A DNA stretch of 23,446 nucleotides from the NCBI GenBank assembly GCA_900754695.1, contig CAAEDU010000068.1, positions 1 through 23,446 of the forward strand, in the 5' to 3' direction. The translations under genes were made by a program, and so were the position numbers. This document shows, one piece after another, positions 15,485-23,446 of this stretch. Position 1 is the first letter of the stretch. The number at the start of each line of letters is the position of its first letter. The notes beneath the pieces are model-generated. The model searched no databases and was not told the origin of the DNA. It worked only from the letters and a program-made list of their open reading frames with translations. The stretch is from Clostridia bacterium. Its GTDB lineage: Bacteria > Bacillota > Clostridia > Christensenellales > CAG-917.

Positions 15485-16752
15485 CATTCCTCCCCGAACA
15501 CGATGCGGCACGCGCCCGCATCGCGGATCATAAGTCTGAAAACGTTATTTTTGCCGAACTTGGCGATGAGCGAGTCGTTTACGCTGTCTGAACTGTCTTT
15601 TGCGACAAAAAGCAGGATGGTGCCGGCAAACCCGCCGCCGTGCACGCGGCGTGCGAGCACCCCTTCCAGCGTGGACGCGAACTCGAGCCCCTGTTCGATG
15701 GAACGGTCGCCGCGCTCGGAATAAAGGTTCTGAAGTTTCTCCTGAGAGCTCAGTCCCGAGGCGTTGACCTCGCGGAGGAATGCGCCCTCGTCGCCGTCTT
15801 CGACCGCTCTCAGCGCGCGCTCCACGCGCCTGTTTTCCTCATAGAAATGCTCCGCTCTGAGCAGCGCTCTCGGAGGGAGCATGGCGCGGAGCCCCTCCTC
15901 TTCCTCATAGAACTTGCTCTCGGGGATGTCTCTCAGCACCGTGCCGCCGAGCGCCGCCGCGACGGACTTCATCTCGGCGGGGATCGCCGCATAATCGTCC
16001 GTGAGGTCGCTGTGATCGCCGCCCGTCGCCACGACAAAGATCTCGAGGTCGTCAAAGTGCCACTGTGCACCCACCACTTCCGGCTCGTCGAAGCTGCGGA
16101 AGTCGATCATGTTCACGCCGCCCAACGCGATGGCGCTCTGATCCATCAGCCCGCTGGGCTTGCCGAAGTAGACGTTTTCGGCATACTGGGACGCCTTCGC
16201 CATAAAGATGGGGGAAAGCTTGCCGTCGTTGTAGTAGACGTTGAAGATCTCCGCCACGGCGAGCTCGAAGGAACTCGACGACGAGACCCCGCTCCCCTTG
16301 GGGACGAGGGAGTCCATGCAGGCGTTGAAGCCGCCCGTCGCTTTGCCTGCGCGGGTGAAATATTCCGCCACGCCCTTGATGAGCGCGACGGAGGTGCCGA
16401 GCTCCTCTTCGCGAAAAGCGGTGTCGCCCGCCGCGATGCGCATGACGGGATAGTTCTCCGACTTGACTTCGATGACGCCGTCCTCACGGGGACTGACCGC
16501 GGCGAGGGTGTCCACCGTGACCGCCGCCGCGAGCACCTTGCCCGCGTTGTGGTCGGTGTGGTTGCCGACGATCTCTATCCTTCCCGGGGAGGAGAAAAAG
16601 TCCGCACATTCGGTGCCGAACGCCTCCTTATGCCTTGCGGCGAGCTTGCCGAAGCGGTGGATATTGCGTTCCGCCGCGTCGCCGTAAAGAGCGCGAAGCA
16701 CGCGCACCGATGGCGCATTCTTTTCAAAATTGTCCGTCGAAATCGTTGCCAT
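15484..16752 (-). CDS. galK: Galactokinase (GHMP kinase family)
   Basis: The protein has 422 residues. It phosphorylates galactose to galactose-1-phosphate with ATP, the first committed step of the Leloir pathway, which fits galT next door. GHMP motifs are PGRIEIVGNHTDHNAG (56-71), the ATP-binding PKGSGVSSSSS (151-161) and the C-terminal VHGGGFAGTI (about 370-379). The first motif has Asn where classical galactokinases have Glu (GEHTDY); this variant is, as far as I recall, common in Clostridia. The ATG at 16752 has GGAG nine bases upstream and is preferred over the ATG at 16767, which overlaps that site. It is the first gene of the operon; its TGA overlaps the lgt start. Confidence 0.93.
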   Translation of the reverse strand: MATISTDNFEKNAPSVRVLRALYGDAAERNIHRFGKLAARHKEAFGTECADFFSSPGRIEIVGNHTDHNAGKVLAAAVTVDTLAAVSPREDGVIEVKSENYPVMRIAAGDTAFREEELGTSVALIKGVAEYFTRAGKATGGFNACMDSLVPKGSGVSSSSSFELAVAEIFNVYYNDGKLSPIFMAKASQYAENVYFGKPSGLMDQSAIALGGVNMIDFRSFDEPEVVGAQWHFDDLEIFVVATGGDHSDLTDDYAAIPAEMKSVAAALGGTVLRDIPESKFYEEEEGLRAMLPPRALLRAEHFYEENRRVERALRAVEDGDEGAFLREVNASGLSSQEKLQNLYSERGDRSIEQGLEFASTLEGVLARRVHGGGFAGTILLFVAKDSSDSVNDSLIAKFGKNNVFRLMIRDAGACRIVFGEE

Positions 16753-16774
16753 TGTGCGTTTCTCCATATATAAT
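16746..16774 (+). promoter_or_regulatory. galT promoter
   Basis: TTGCCA (16746-16751), a 17-base spacer and TATAAT (16769-16774) predict a start near 16781. The -35 overlaps the galK start codon on the other strand, and the promoter lies wholly within galK's leader and first codon. Confidence 0.7.
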
Positions 16775-16789
16775 GTAAACAGTTATTTT

Positions 16790-16818
16790 ATGATAGCACA
16801 GCATCCTCCCGTTTGCAA
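16790..16818 (-). promoter_or_regulatory. galK operon promoter
   Basis: On the minus strand TTGCAA (16818-16813), a 17-base spacer and TATCAT (16795-16790) predict a start near 16783 and a ~30-base leader. This start is within a few bases of the predicted galT start on the other strand, so the two promoters face each other and their transcripts overlap at the 5' ends. Confidence 0.65.
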
Positions 16819-16844
16819 GGGAAATGCGTGTGTTGAGAGGTTTT

Positions 16845-18395
16845 ATGTCTCCTCGCAAGTCCTTTGAAGAGCTCGCAAAGATCAATGTCGCCAACCTCGT
16901 GGACTACGCCGTGAACAACCTGCATATGGACGAAGCGGACATCGTTTATGCCACGAATACCCTGCTGGATATGTTCCGTCTGACGGAGCCTTCGGACGCG
17001 CCCGTCGGCAAGTACGACCTCTACGAGACGCTCTCCGCGCTCTCCGCCCACGCCGTACGCCTGAAACTCTGCGCGGAAGAGGACAGACAGCTCTTCGAGA
17101 CCCGCATCATGGGCGTGCTCACTCCCCCGCCTTCCAAGGTCATCGAGACCTTCGACAACATCGCGGCGCAGGACGGCAGCATGAAAGCCGCAGAGTGGCT
17201 CGGCGACCTCTCGGAAAAATCGGCGTACATCCGCCGCCCCGACATCGACCGCAACATCCGGTGGGAGTATGACAACCCCCGCGGCAAGATCGTCGTCACC
17301 ATCAACCTCGCCAAGCCCGAAAAGACCCCCGAAGAGGTCAGACGCGCCAAAGAGGCGAAGACGGGCTACCCCAAGTGCATGCTCTGCGCCGAGAACGTCG
17401 GCTTTGCGGGCAACGCGGCGCATCCCGCCCGCCAGACCCTCCGCACCATCCCCTTCGAGCTGGACGGCGAGGAGTGGTTCATGCAGTTCTCCCCCTACGT
17501 CTACTTCGAGCAGCACGTCATCGCGGTCTCCAAGGAGCACCGCCCGATGAACGTCACCGCCGCGACATTCCGCCGTATGCTGGACTTTGTGGATCTCTTC
17601 CCCGGCTACTTCATCGGCTCCAACGCGGCGCTCCCCATCGTGGGCGGCTCCATCCTCGCGCACGACCACTACCAGGGCGGCAAAAAGGTGTTGCCCATCT
17701 TCGAGTCCGGCGCAAGAAGACGCTATACGATGAAGAATTTCCCCGACGTCAACGTCTCCGTCGCCGAGTGGTACAACTCCGTCGTCAGGCTGGAGAGCAA
17801 AAACCGCGCGAGCCTCGTCGAGGCGGCTGAGAAATTCCGCAGCGCCTGGGAGACCTACTCCGACCCGGACGCGAACATCGTCTGCCGCACCGAGAACGCG
17901 GACGGCACCGTCACCCCCCACAACGCCATCACCCCCACCGCCTGCATCAACGACGACGGGGAATATCAGATCAACCTCATCCTCCGCAACAACCGCACGG
18001 ACGAGAAGCACCCCTACGGCATCTTCCACCCCGCCGAGGAACTGCACAACATCAAGCAGGAAGCCATCGGCATCATCGAGGTGCAGGGGCTGTTCATCCT
18101 CCCCGGCAGACTGCAGCGCGAGTGCGAGCAGATCAAAGACCTCCTCACGGGCAAGACTCCCCTGGACTTCAAAGCCATCGCCGCGGACGGACACCCCCTC
18201 AACAAACACCTCGGCATGATCGCCCAGCTCGTCGCCGACGGCGGCACGGAAATGTCCGAGACCAAGGCGGAGCGCGCCATCACGGACTACATCAACACCG
18301 CCTGCGAGAAGATCCTTGACACCACCGCAGTCTTCAAAAACACCGAGGACGGACAAGCCCGCTTCGACAAATTCATCCGCACCGTCGTCTATTGA
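16845..18395 (+). CDS. galT: UDP-glucose--hexose-1-phosphate uridylyltransferase, class II
   Basis: The protein has 516 residues. It swaps UMP between UDP-glucose and galactose-1-phosphate, the second enzyme step after GalK. It belongs to the Gram-positive class II GalT family, longer than the E. coli type. GYPKCMLCAENVGFAGNAAH and PIVGGSILAHDHYQGG (active-site His-Asp-His region) are characteristic. The ATG at 16845 has GAGAGG four bases upstream; an in-frame ATG at 16824 would add seven residues (MRVLRGF) and cannot be excluded. It is divergent from galK with overlapping regulatory DNA. galE and galM, usual partners, are not in this window. Identification is firm. Confidence 0.96.
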   Translation: MSPRKSFEELAKINVANLVDYAVNNLHMDEADIVYATNTLLDMFRLTEPSDAPVGKYDLYETLSALSAHAVRLKLCAEEDRQLFETRIMGVLTPPPSKVIETFDNIAAQDGSMKAAEWLGDLSEKSAYIRRPDIDRNIRWEYDNPRGKIVVTINLAKPEKTPEEVRRAKEAKTGYPKCMLCAENVGFAGNAAHPARQTLRTIPFELDGEEWFMQFSPYVYFEQHVIAVSKEHRPMNVTAATFRRMLDFVDLFPGYFIGSNAALPIVGGSILAHDHYQGGKKVLPIFESGARRRYTMKNFPDVNVSVAEWYNSVVRLESKNRASLVEAAEKFRSAWETYSDPDANIVCRTENADGTVTPHNAITPTACINDDGEYQINLILRNNRTDEKHPYGIFHPAEELHNIKQEAIGIIEVQGLFILPGRLQRECEQIKDLLTGKTPLDFKAIAADGHPLNKHLGMIAQLVADGGTEMSETKAERAITDYINTACEKILDTTAVFKNTEDGQARFDKFIRTVVY

Positions 18396-18467
18396 CCCGC
18401 GATCGCTCCTCGTTGGGGGATTGTTCCCTCACCGCCCTTTGCCATCGCAAACCTTAATATAATTTCA

Positions 18468-18503
18468 CGCCGAAGGCTGCGGTCCCACCCGCAGCCTTCG
18501 GCG
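18468..18503 (+). terminator. Hairpin after galT
   Basis: CGCCGAAGGCTGCGG (18468-18482) pairs perfectly over 15 bases with CCGCAGCCTTCGGCG (18489-18503) around TCCCAC. There is no proper T-run on either strand (CACTTTG follows), yet its place 70 bases after galT suggests a terminator or 3'-end stabiliser. Confidence 0.5.
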
Positions 18504-18555
18504 CACTTTGATATAAGGAATGAGCGGACGCCCCAAGCACTACGGACAGCATGAG

Positions 18556-18577
18556 CGGCGGAGCAAACGCTCCGCCG
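18556..18577 (-). terminator. Hairpin after the secreted GLUG-repeat protein gene
   Basis: CGGCGGAGC/GCTCCGCCG with loop AAAC lies 27 bases past the stop at 18604 on the minus strand. No T-run is seen; the role as transcript end is inferred from position. Confidence 0.4.
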
Positions 18578-18603
18578 CCGTGTTCTCCTTAATTCAGACA
18601 CGC

Positions 18604-21600
18604 TCAACCTTCGTAACCGTATTGTCGATCGGTGCCTCCGCAGTTTACCTTTTGCGCATCCGTCAGCAAATCCAGTTCGAATACACATCCGGCGGAATTG
18701 TTTACCAGCATATTGCTGTTTGCCACATGCCCGGCGACGGAGCCTATGTTCGGACAAATGCCCGCATCTGTTCCTATAATGACGATCTTACAAAGCCAAA
18801 CGGTACAATTCCTGATCGTGCCGGCTCTGCAATAACCGACGATGCCGCCGACAGACCTGTTCGCCACGCTGGGATAATAATTTATGACGACAAAGTGCAC
18901 TTTGCACCCATCGACCGTTCCGCCGTTCTCGCCGCAAATTATGCCCATATCCGCATTGCTGAACATTGACACTTCGGGATCACCGAACCACATGTCCCCA
19001 ATAACGCAATCGCTGATCGTGCCCTCATTGACGCCAACGAGCCCGCCTATTCGCGCCATGTTACGGTCAACGCTGATGTTAGCATTCTCTATGCTGACAT
19101 TGTTTATCACACCGCCGGCTTCGTTGATCCCGGCGACAACCCCGATGAACGCCCATGCGCCGGTGTGGCACACGCCGCCCGTGACGTTGACATCAGCGAA
19201 AGTGACATTGCAGATCTTCCCGTAATTGTGTTCCACCCATCCGAAGCTCGTGTCCGCCGCCAGCGGATCCGTACCGATGTCTATCGTCAGACCCGAAATA
19301 GTATGCTTCTTTCCATCAAGCTCGCCGTAAAACTCATTGACAGAAAGCGTCCCTTGGCTGATATCAATGTCACTCCCGAGCGCCCAATATATTTTCTCGT
19401 CTTCGCTTGACAATGAAGTAGCATCGAGCGCATATGTAAGGAAGTGTTGGTAGGTATTGATATAATAGGGGTCATCTTCCGTTCCGCTGCCCTTGCCGTA
19501 AATTACAGAGAATGTCTCTTGCGGACTACGGCTTTCCGGGAAATAGAAATAATAGCCATCGTACACAAATCCTGTCAACATGACTTTGGGCGCGTACACG
19601 ATCAAATCAGCGCAATCAAACGAAAACTTCGGCGAGTTGCCATTCACCGAAACCGTACCGGAATGCTCGCGGTCAATAAAAAGTCCGCTTTGATACGACA
19701 CATAATAATCGAAACTTTCGATTTTTTCGTCGCCGACCGTCACGGTCACATCCACATAGTCCTCATAGCTCATTGTTTCCGATATGTACAAGAGTTCCGG
19801 ATCTGCCGCTATTTCCGCAAGCGGGTTAAACAGGATGAGGTCGAGATACACCTTGACTTCCGTAACCCCTGTCCCGATATCGACCCTTCGAATCGTGTAA
19901 TATAAATTGACTTCCGGCAAATGATCAGCATCAAACAGCTCACTATAACCGCTGATCGTGATCTCTCCCGGCGGATCATCCGGCACAGCGACCTGACCGG
20001 AATATTGATCGTTTTCCTTCTCCAACACGACCGTATATTCTTCGCCGTCGATGAGGAGACTATATGCATAAGTTTTCCCTTCATACACAAATACATCCTC
20101 ACTCGGCGCAACCAACTTGTCATCAAGACGCCATTCATACTCTCCGTCAAAGGAAATGGTCTCTATCCCGATCGTTCCTTCTCCGTGCCCCGTGTAATTG
20201 AGCATGAGCCAATATGTCTCCCCGACGGTAAGCCCCACTACATACATGTCATTCCCGCTGTCAACAGCGACTTGACTGCCATCTTCCGTGTGCAATGTCG
20301 TGGCGATCGCCTCAGATGCTGTATAGATGAAGAAATAGTTCCCCGCCTGCGGCACGAATTTGAAATAGTTGATCGTGCCGTCCACCGTCACTTGCGTTTC
20401 TCCGTCGGCGACGATCTCCGGCAGATCCGAAAACGCCAATGTGACTGTCTGCTCGCTGTTCCCCGCAACCTCTATGACGAGCCGTTCTACATCCGATGCT
20501 CTGAGATCAATGCTGTTATGATTGACGGTATGCGCTATACCATTGTTGTCAATATATGCCACAATTTCTGCCCCTGTTCCATTAACCGAGACATTGGTGA
20601 ATGCATTAAGCAGATCCACACCTATGACAACATCTTCTCCGGCGGGCAACGTAAATGTGAAACTGTCTCCGTAATCGGCTTCGATGACCGCGAGCGACAC
20701 CTCCACCGTAGGACGCTTTAATGTGGAAGTGGTGTTGGAAAGTGTAATATAATAGATTTCCCCTTCTTCCATAAAGAACCCAAAGCCACTTTCTTCCTGC
20801 TCCTCCATTTCTTCATCCGTGACCACTAAATCAACTCCGCTCCCGGAAATCTCAAGAGAGTAAAAGCCCGTGACCGTTGGCACAAACGAGAACCAATCTT
20901 CTCCAAGCACATCTCCGTCGGGCGCCATTATGTATGCCTCTTGTGACACATCCTCAGCAAGACTTTTAATCCGAATAATGTTAAATGTGTCTGCATAAAA
21001 ATCAGATGTGGATGTTGCATCAGGCAAATCGCTTAACAGGCTTGTCACTGTCATGTCAATTGCGCGCTCTACGACAGTTCGCCATCCCGGTGTATTTCCG
21101 GTCGTATTGCTGACTTCAAATCCTGCCGTAAATTTATTCCCTACGCCGAACCAATATGAATCGGCATCTCCTTTAGCCATAGCTACTGCCGCACTACGAT
21201 AAAGCCCTCCGCCCTGCTCAAGCTGCGCCGATTTTGAATTCGGAAATTCATCTGACAAGTATAAATCATTATAGCTTGTCTCAACAAAAGAATCGTCCGG
21301 CAAATAGTCTTTTACATTTAATATATATGCAATCATATCCCATGCACATCCCACCCATGCGACCTGAGGTATAAAAGCAGAAACGCAACCTATGATCTCA
21401 CGCACTAAAGTGGTTCCAGATACATGCATAAAATGGCCGACATCACCGCTATCATGCTCGTAGCGTGTAGCAGTAGCATTTGTCCCGACCCCTATGAAAA
21501 AACTGCCCTCATCGTCAGCCACATCATACCCCGAGTCGCCGACATTTAGTTCCTGTTCATTCAAAAGGTTGGCACTGATCGCGATGTTTTTCAGATAAAA

Positions 21601-22296
21601 AATTTGTACATCTGCGAATGTCATTGAGGCATCAGTTTGATGTGGAACACGAGTCACCAGTCCATCTTCTACATCGGCGCCTTCATCCAACACACAATTG
21701 ATTGTTATGTCGTTATATGTTTGTGAGCGAAACTCGTCAATCGTCATAGAGCTTTTAACGCCGCCATCGGAAAAATCTCCTATCGCTGCTTCGCGTGCCC
21801 CATCTGGCAATAAAGTCAGATATTCTCGCTGAAAAATTGGCTCAATGGTATATGAAAACGCATCCTTTGTGGCAATATCTTTATCTTCGGGAAATAAATC
21901 AAATGTAATTTCGAACCCTAAGACAATTGAACGCATATTCCCGGTAGAATGCCATTCATCCTCGTAAATACCGTCCTCAAAAGTATAGATGTAATATCCA
22001 TACTCATCACCAATATACAATGAATATCCTTCTGCCACAAACAGCCTTTTGGGCACATATTGCACTATGGGATTATCGCTTGAAACGACCATCTCATTTT
22101 GATCAAATTGCATTCCTTCCTCATAGCCGCCATCTAAATAATTTTGCCATACTCTATCCGGCGTATCGCCTTCGGCTAATGCAACTCTTGTTGTGTCGGC
22201 TGCGCTAATAAATGCCACAATGGAAATCATAAGAACTGCCAAAACCAGCATGCCGATCAAAACTTTATGTATGTTTTTAAATGTTATATTTTTCAT
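18604..22296 (-). CDS. Large secreted protein with PPC-like and GLUG-type repeats
   Basis: The protein has 1230 residues. The ATG at 22296 follows AGGAGG at five-base spacing and starts a signal peptide (Lys-rich start, then the core VLIGMLVLAVLMISIVAFIS). About 450 unrecognised residues follow. Then come beta-sandwich-like segments: DWFSFVPTVTGFYSLEIS and INYFKFVPQAGNYFFIY, each followed by a 'GE.YY/W' strand, resemble pre-peptidase C-terminal (PPC) domains. From about 933, GSGTEDDPYYINTYQHF, YGELDGKKHTISGLTID and repeats such as IGGLVGVNEGTISDC mark a GLUG-type right-handed beta-helix. There is no LPXTG, S-layer or C-terminal TM anchor, so it may be released or held by a partner. The N-terminal half is visibly more AT-rich than neighbouring genes. 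It lies 35 bases after a lipoprotein gene, probably one operon. A surface adhesion or binding role is inference. Confidence 0.85.
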   Translation of the reverse strand: MKNITFKNIHKVLIGMLVLAVLMISIVAFISAADTTRVALAEGDTPDRVWQNYLDGGYEEGMQFDQNEMVVSSDNPIVQYVPKRLFVAEGYSLYIGDEYGYYIYTFEDGIYEDEWHSTGNMRSIVLGFEITFDLFPEDKDIATKDAFSYTIEPIFQREYLTLLPDGAREAAIGDFSDGGVKSSMTIDEFRSQTYNDITINCVLDEGADVEDGLVTRVPHQTDASMTFADVQIFYLKNIAISANLLNEQELNVGDSGYDVADDEGSFFIGVGTNATATRYEHDSGDVGHFMHVSGTTLVREIIGCVSAFIPQVAWVGCAWDMIAYILNVKDYLPDDSFVETSYNDLYLSDEFPNSKSAQLEQGGGLYRSAAVAMAKGDADSYWFGVGNKFTAGFEVSNTTGNTPGWRTVVERAIDMTVTSLLSDLPDATSTSDFYADTFNIIRIKSLAEDVSQEAYIMAPDGDVLGEDWFSFVPTVTGFYSLEISGSGVDLVVTDEEMEEQEESGFGFFMEEGEIYYITLSNTTSTLKRPTVEVSLAVIEADYGDSFTFTLPAGEDVVIGVDLLNAFTNVSVNGTGAEIVAYIDNNGIAHTVNHNSIDLRASDVERLVIEVAGNSEQTVTLAFSDLPEIVADGETQVTVDGTINYFKFVPQAGNYFFIYTASEAIATTLHTEDGSQVAVDSGNDMYVVGLTVGETYWLMLNYTGHGEGTIGIETISFDGEYEWRLDDKLVAPSEDVFVYEGKTYAYSLLIDGEEYTVVLEKENDQYSGQVAVPDDPPGEITISGYSELFDADHLPEVNLYYTIRRVDIGTGVTEVKVYLDLILFNPLAEIAADPELLYISETMSYEDYVDVTVTVGDEKIESFDYYVSYQSGLFIDREHSGTVSVNGNSPKFSFDCADLIVYAPKVMLTGFVYDGYYFYFPESRSPQETFSVIYGKGSGTEDDPYYINTYQHFLTYALDATSLSSEDEKIYWALGSDIDISQGTLSVNEFYGELDGKKHTISGLTIDIGTDPLAADTSFGWVEHNYGKICNVTFADVNVTGGVCHTGAWAFIGVVAGINEAGGVINNVSIENANISVDRNMARIGGLVGVNEGTISDCVIGDMWFGDPEVSMFSNADMGIICGENGGTVDGCKVHFVVINYYPSVANRSVGGIVGYCRAGTIRNCTVWLCKIVIIGTDAGICPNIGSVAGHVANSNMLVNNSAGCVFELDLLTDAQKVNCGGTDRQYGYEG

Positions 22297-22331
22297 AATT
22301 TCCTCCTCACATTGGCTTATTTGAGCATTAA

Positions 22332-22961
22332 TCACTCTTCGGGCGTAACTATCATTTCATACCCTATTCTCACTTTATATGGTTTTTCATTGTAGATCGT
22401 TGTGCATGAAAACCCTATGGTAAACGAATCTTCCGGACGCATGTGCGTGGCAAAATTATATGTAATGTGAAATTCGCTTCCGGTCAATTCTTCCACCAAA
22501 GCCTTCTGCTCGTCTGTGGGATAAAGTTTTACGGTTCCACCATCGTCATCAACAGAAAATTCGGAACGCACCGCGCCAATGCCGATACCTTCACCAAAAG
22601 TTGTCTCATCCATTGTGACAGTGATGCTCCGTCCTATTTGACGAGCAAAATCTTTTGCAGCAACTGCCATAGCATTGAGAAATTTTCCGGTTCCATCGTC
22701 CCTGTAATTCCAGATGTCCTGGTCGAATAGCCACATCATCTGATCTGCGTTAAGTGAAACCCACATTTCCCGATCTTCACGCCACCCCTGAACATCTACA
22801 ATACCGTTAAGATGGTATGTAGAAAGATAGACTTCACCGTGGTAATGCTCAAAGTCGGAGATCTCTTCCGTTTTATCGGCATTGTCGCATGCGACAAGAG
22901 AAAAAACGCACGCGGAAATGATGAGCACAGATACAAGTAACAATGCAAACTTCTTTTTCAT
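22332..22961 (-). CDS. Predicted lipoprotein, function unknown
   Basis: The protein has 209 residues. A lipoprotein signal (MKKKF, hydrophobic core, LVAC with Cys25) is followed by a soluble domain with no other TM segment and no motif I recognise. GGAGG seven bases before the ATG at 22961 fixes the start. The gene is 35 bases upstream of the large secreted protein and shares its lower GC content, so the two were probably acquired and are expressed together. The lipoprotein may anchor or chaperone the larger, anchorless protein at the cell surface (inference). Confidence 0.85.
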   Translation of the reverse strand: MKKKFALLLVSVLIISACVFSLVACDNADKTEEISDFEHYHGEVYLSTYHLNGIVDVQGWREDREMWVSLNADQMMWLFDQDIWNYRDDGTGKFLNAMAVAAKDFARQIGRSITVTMDETTFGEGIGIGAVRSEFSVDDDGGTVKLYPTDEQKALVEELTGSEFHITYNFATHMRPEDSFTIGFSCTTIYNEKPYKVRIGYEMIVTPEE

Positions 22962-23185
22962 GATACTACCTCCTTGCTATGATATGTGCCGAAATGTAAG
23001 TGCTGCATCGGGACCACCCCCCTTTTTGTTCCGATAGTTTTGTATAATTGTTTTCTTTCGTGCGGTGTCCGCCGCGCGGAGCGCGCGGGGTGTGTCTCTT
23101 GCAACAACTCAAAACCGTTTCAACGGTCCATAGCCCTATGTCCGCCCCGCCCGCGGCACCCGCCGCAAGCCGTGCGAACTTCCTT
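22962..23185 (-). other. Long leader of the lipoprotein/secreted-protein operon
   Basis: About 220 bases separate the predicted transcript start from the start codon. On the minus strand it contains ACCGT/ACGGT with a 4-base loop followed by TTTTG (23127-23111), a small terminator-like hairpin, and a GC-rich hairpin at 23088-23072 (CCGCGC/GCGCGG). I recognise no riboswitch, T-box or leader peptide. Length and structure hint at leader control, without proof. Confidence 0.4.
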
Positions 23186-23191
23186 GATGTC

Positions 23192-23220
23192 ATTATACCA
23201 TCTCTCTCCCCCGATTTCAA
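23192..23220 (-). promoter_or_regulatory. Strong extended -10 promoter of the lipoprotein/secreted-protein operon
   Basis: On the minus strand TTGAAA (23220-23215), a 17-base spacer ending TGG, and TATAAT (23197-23192) make a near-consensus sigma70/sigmaA promoter with an extended -10. The predicted start is near 23185. Confidence 0.8.
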
Positions 23221-23239
23221 CATTCACCATACTTATAAA

Positions 23240-23261
23240 CCCCCGCCGACATCGGCGGGGG
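23240..23261. other. GC-rich hairpin upstream of the promoter
   Basis: CCCCCGCCGA (23240-23249) pairs with TCGGCGGGGG (23252-23261). It sits where a variable hairpin of the ~127-bp repeat family would be, before the linker at 23293. On the minus strand it is followed by GTTTATAAG, a poor T-run, so it may instead insulate the operon promoter. Confidence 0.5.
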
Positions 23262-23292
23262 GGGCACCACTTAAGAACAATTAGGAGAGCGG

Positions 23293-23446
23293 GGCTTTGA
23301 CACAGCAACTCGCTAACTTAAAATCTGTTCGCTGACGCTCTCATTTAGATGAAGAACAAGGAAAAGGCACCCTTTTCAAGGGGCGCGTACTTAGTCGTAC
23401 GTAACCCGCAGAATTACCCCACCGAAACTTTTTTCGGCGGGGACCC
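23293..23446 (+). repeat. Third locus of the ~127-bp structured repeat, cut by the window end
   Basis: The linker GGCTTTGACACAGCAACTCGC then TTCGCTGACGC and GATGAAGAACAAGGAAAAG matches those at 11808-12103. The tip hairpin CGTAC/GTACG (23386-23390 with 23397-23401) has loop TTAGTC, against TAATGC and TAATTC in the other units. A further hairpin with arms CCCCACCGAAA and TTTCGGCGGGG (23417-23442, one mismatch) fills the variable part. The expected closing strand of the base stem is not seen before the window ends, so the unit is incomplete. Confidence 0.7.
23297..23324 (+). promoter_or_regulatory. Promoter-like sequence inside a repeat linker
   Basis: TTGACA (23297-23302), a 16-base spacer and TAAAAT (23319-23324) would start a transcript near 23331, reading into the next repeat unit and out of the window. 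The linkers at 11.8-12.1 kb keep a TGAC-like core but lack the -10, so this may be chance. Confidence 0.35.

Noticed and set aside
16788..18356. 522-codon minus-strand frame opposite galT
   Set aside because: The plus strand encodes an unmistakable class II GalT; the antisense product is a Val/Gly/Asp-rich shadow.

Overview
The window is a GC-rich, gene-dense chromosomal segment, probably from an uncultured anaerobic Clostridia-type Firmicute (inference from gene content). The supporting genes are an AddA/AddB pair in place of RecBCD, a DivIVA-domain coiled-coil protein, a class II GalT with the HDHYQGG motif, a VanZ-family protein and a secreted protein with GLUG-type repeats. No 16S rRNA, tRNA or other direct taxonomic marker was found. 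No transposase, integrase, phage gene or CRISPR array was found.

Layout: (1) 1-514 is non-coding. It holds one copy of an interspersed ~95-bp structured block, a rod-like candidate RNA and a probably bidirectional terminator. (2) 515-2125 (-) encodes an unrecognised three-TM protein with a long acidic linker. (3) 2351-8940 (-) is the addB-addA operon, whose promoter predicts a leaderless addB mRNA. (4) 9256-11116 (+) holds a lipoprotein gene, also predicted leaderless, and a VanZ-like gene with its own promoter. (5) 11117-12095 is about 1 kb without a gene and is the most unusual part. It has nested hairpins, an 8+9-bp H-type pseudoknot, a second copy of the interspersed block, and then tandem ~127-bp units whose stems change in a compensatory way. 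(6) 12096-12797 (-) is the DivIVA-like gene. (7) 12951-16752 (-) is a translationally coupled galK-lgt-pncB operon with a textbook terminator. (8) 16845-18395 (+) is galT, divergent from galK with interleaved promoters. (9) 18604-22961 (-) is a two-gene unit for a lipoprotein and a 1230-residue secreted protein, less GC-rich than its neighbours and driven by a strong promoter with a ~220-nt leader. (10) 23237-23446 carries the ~127-bp repeat family again and runs off the window.

How the genes fit together: GalK and GalT give two steps of the Leloir pathway; galE is not here. Lgt lipidates lipoproteins, and two predicted lipoproteins lie in this window. AddAB is double-strand-break repair, and PncB is NAD salvage.

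The best candidate for something undescribed is the structured element family at 11.2-12.1 kb with relatives at both window ends. All copies are in the same orientation and lack any open reading frame, and their pairing is conserved where their sequence is not. This points to a repeated structured RNA (or a DNA element acting through its fold). I cannot assign it to a known class from sequence alone.
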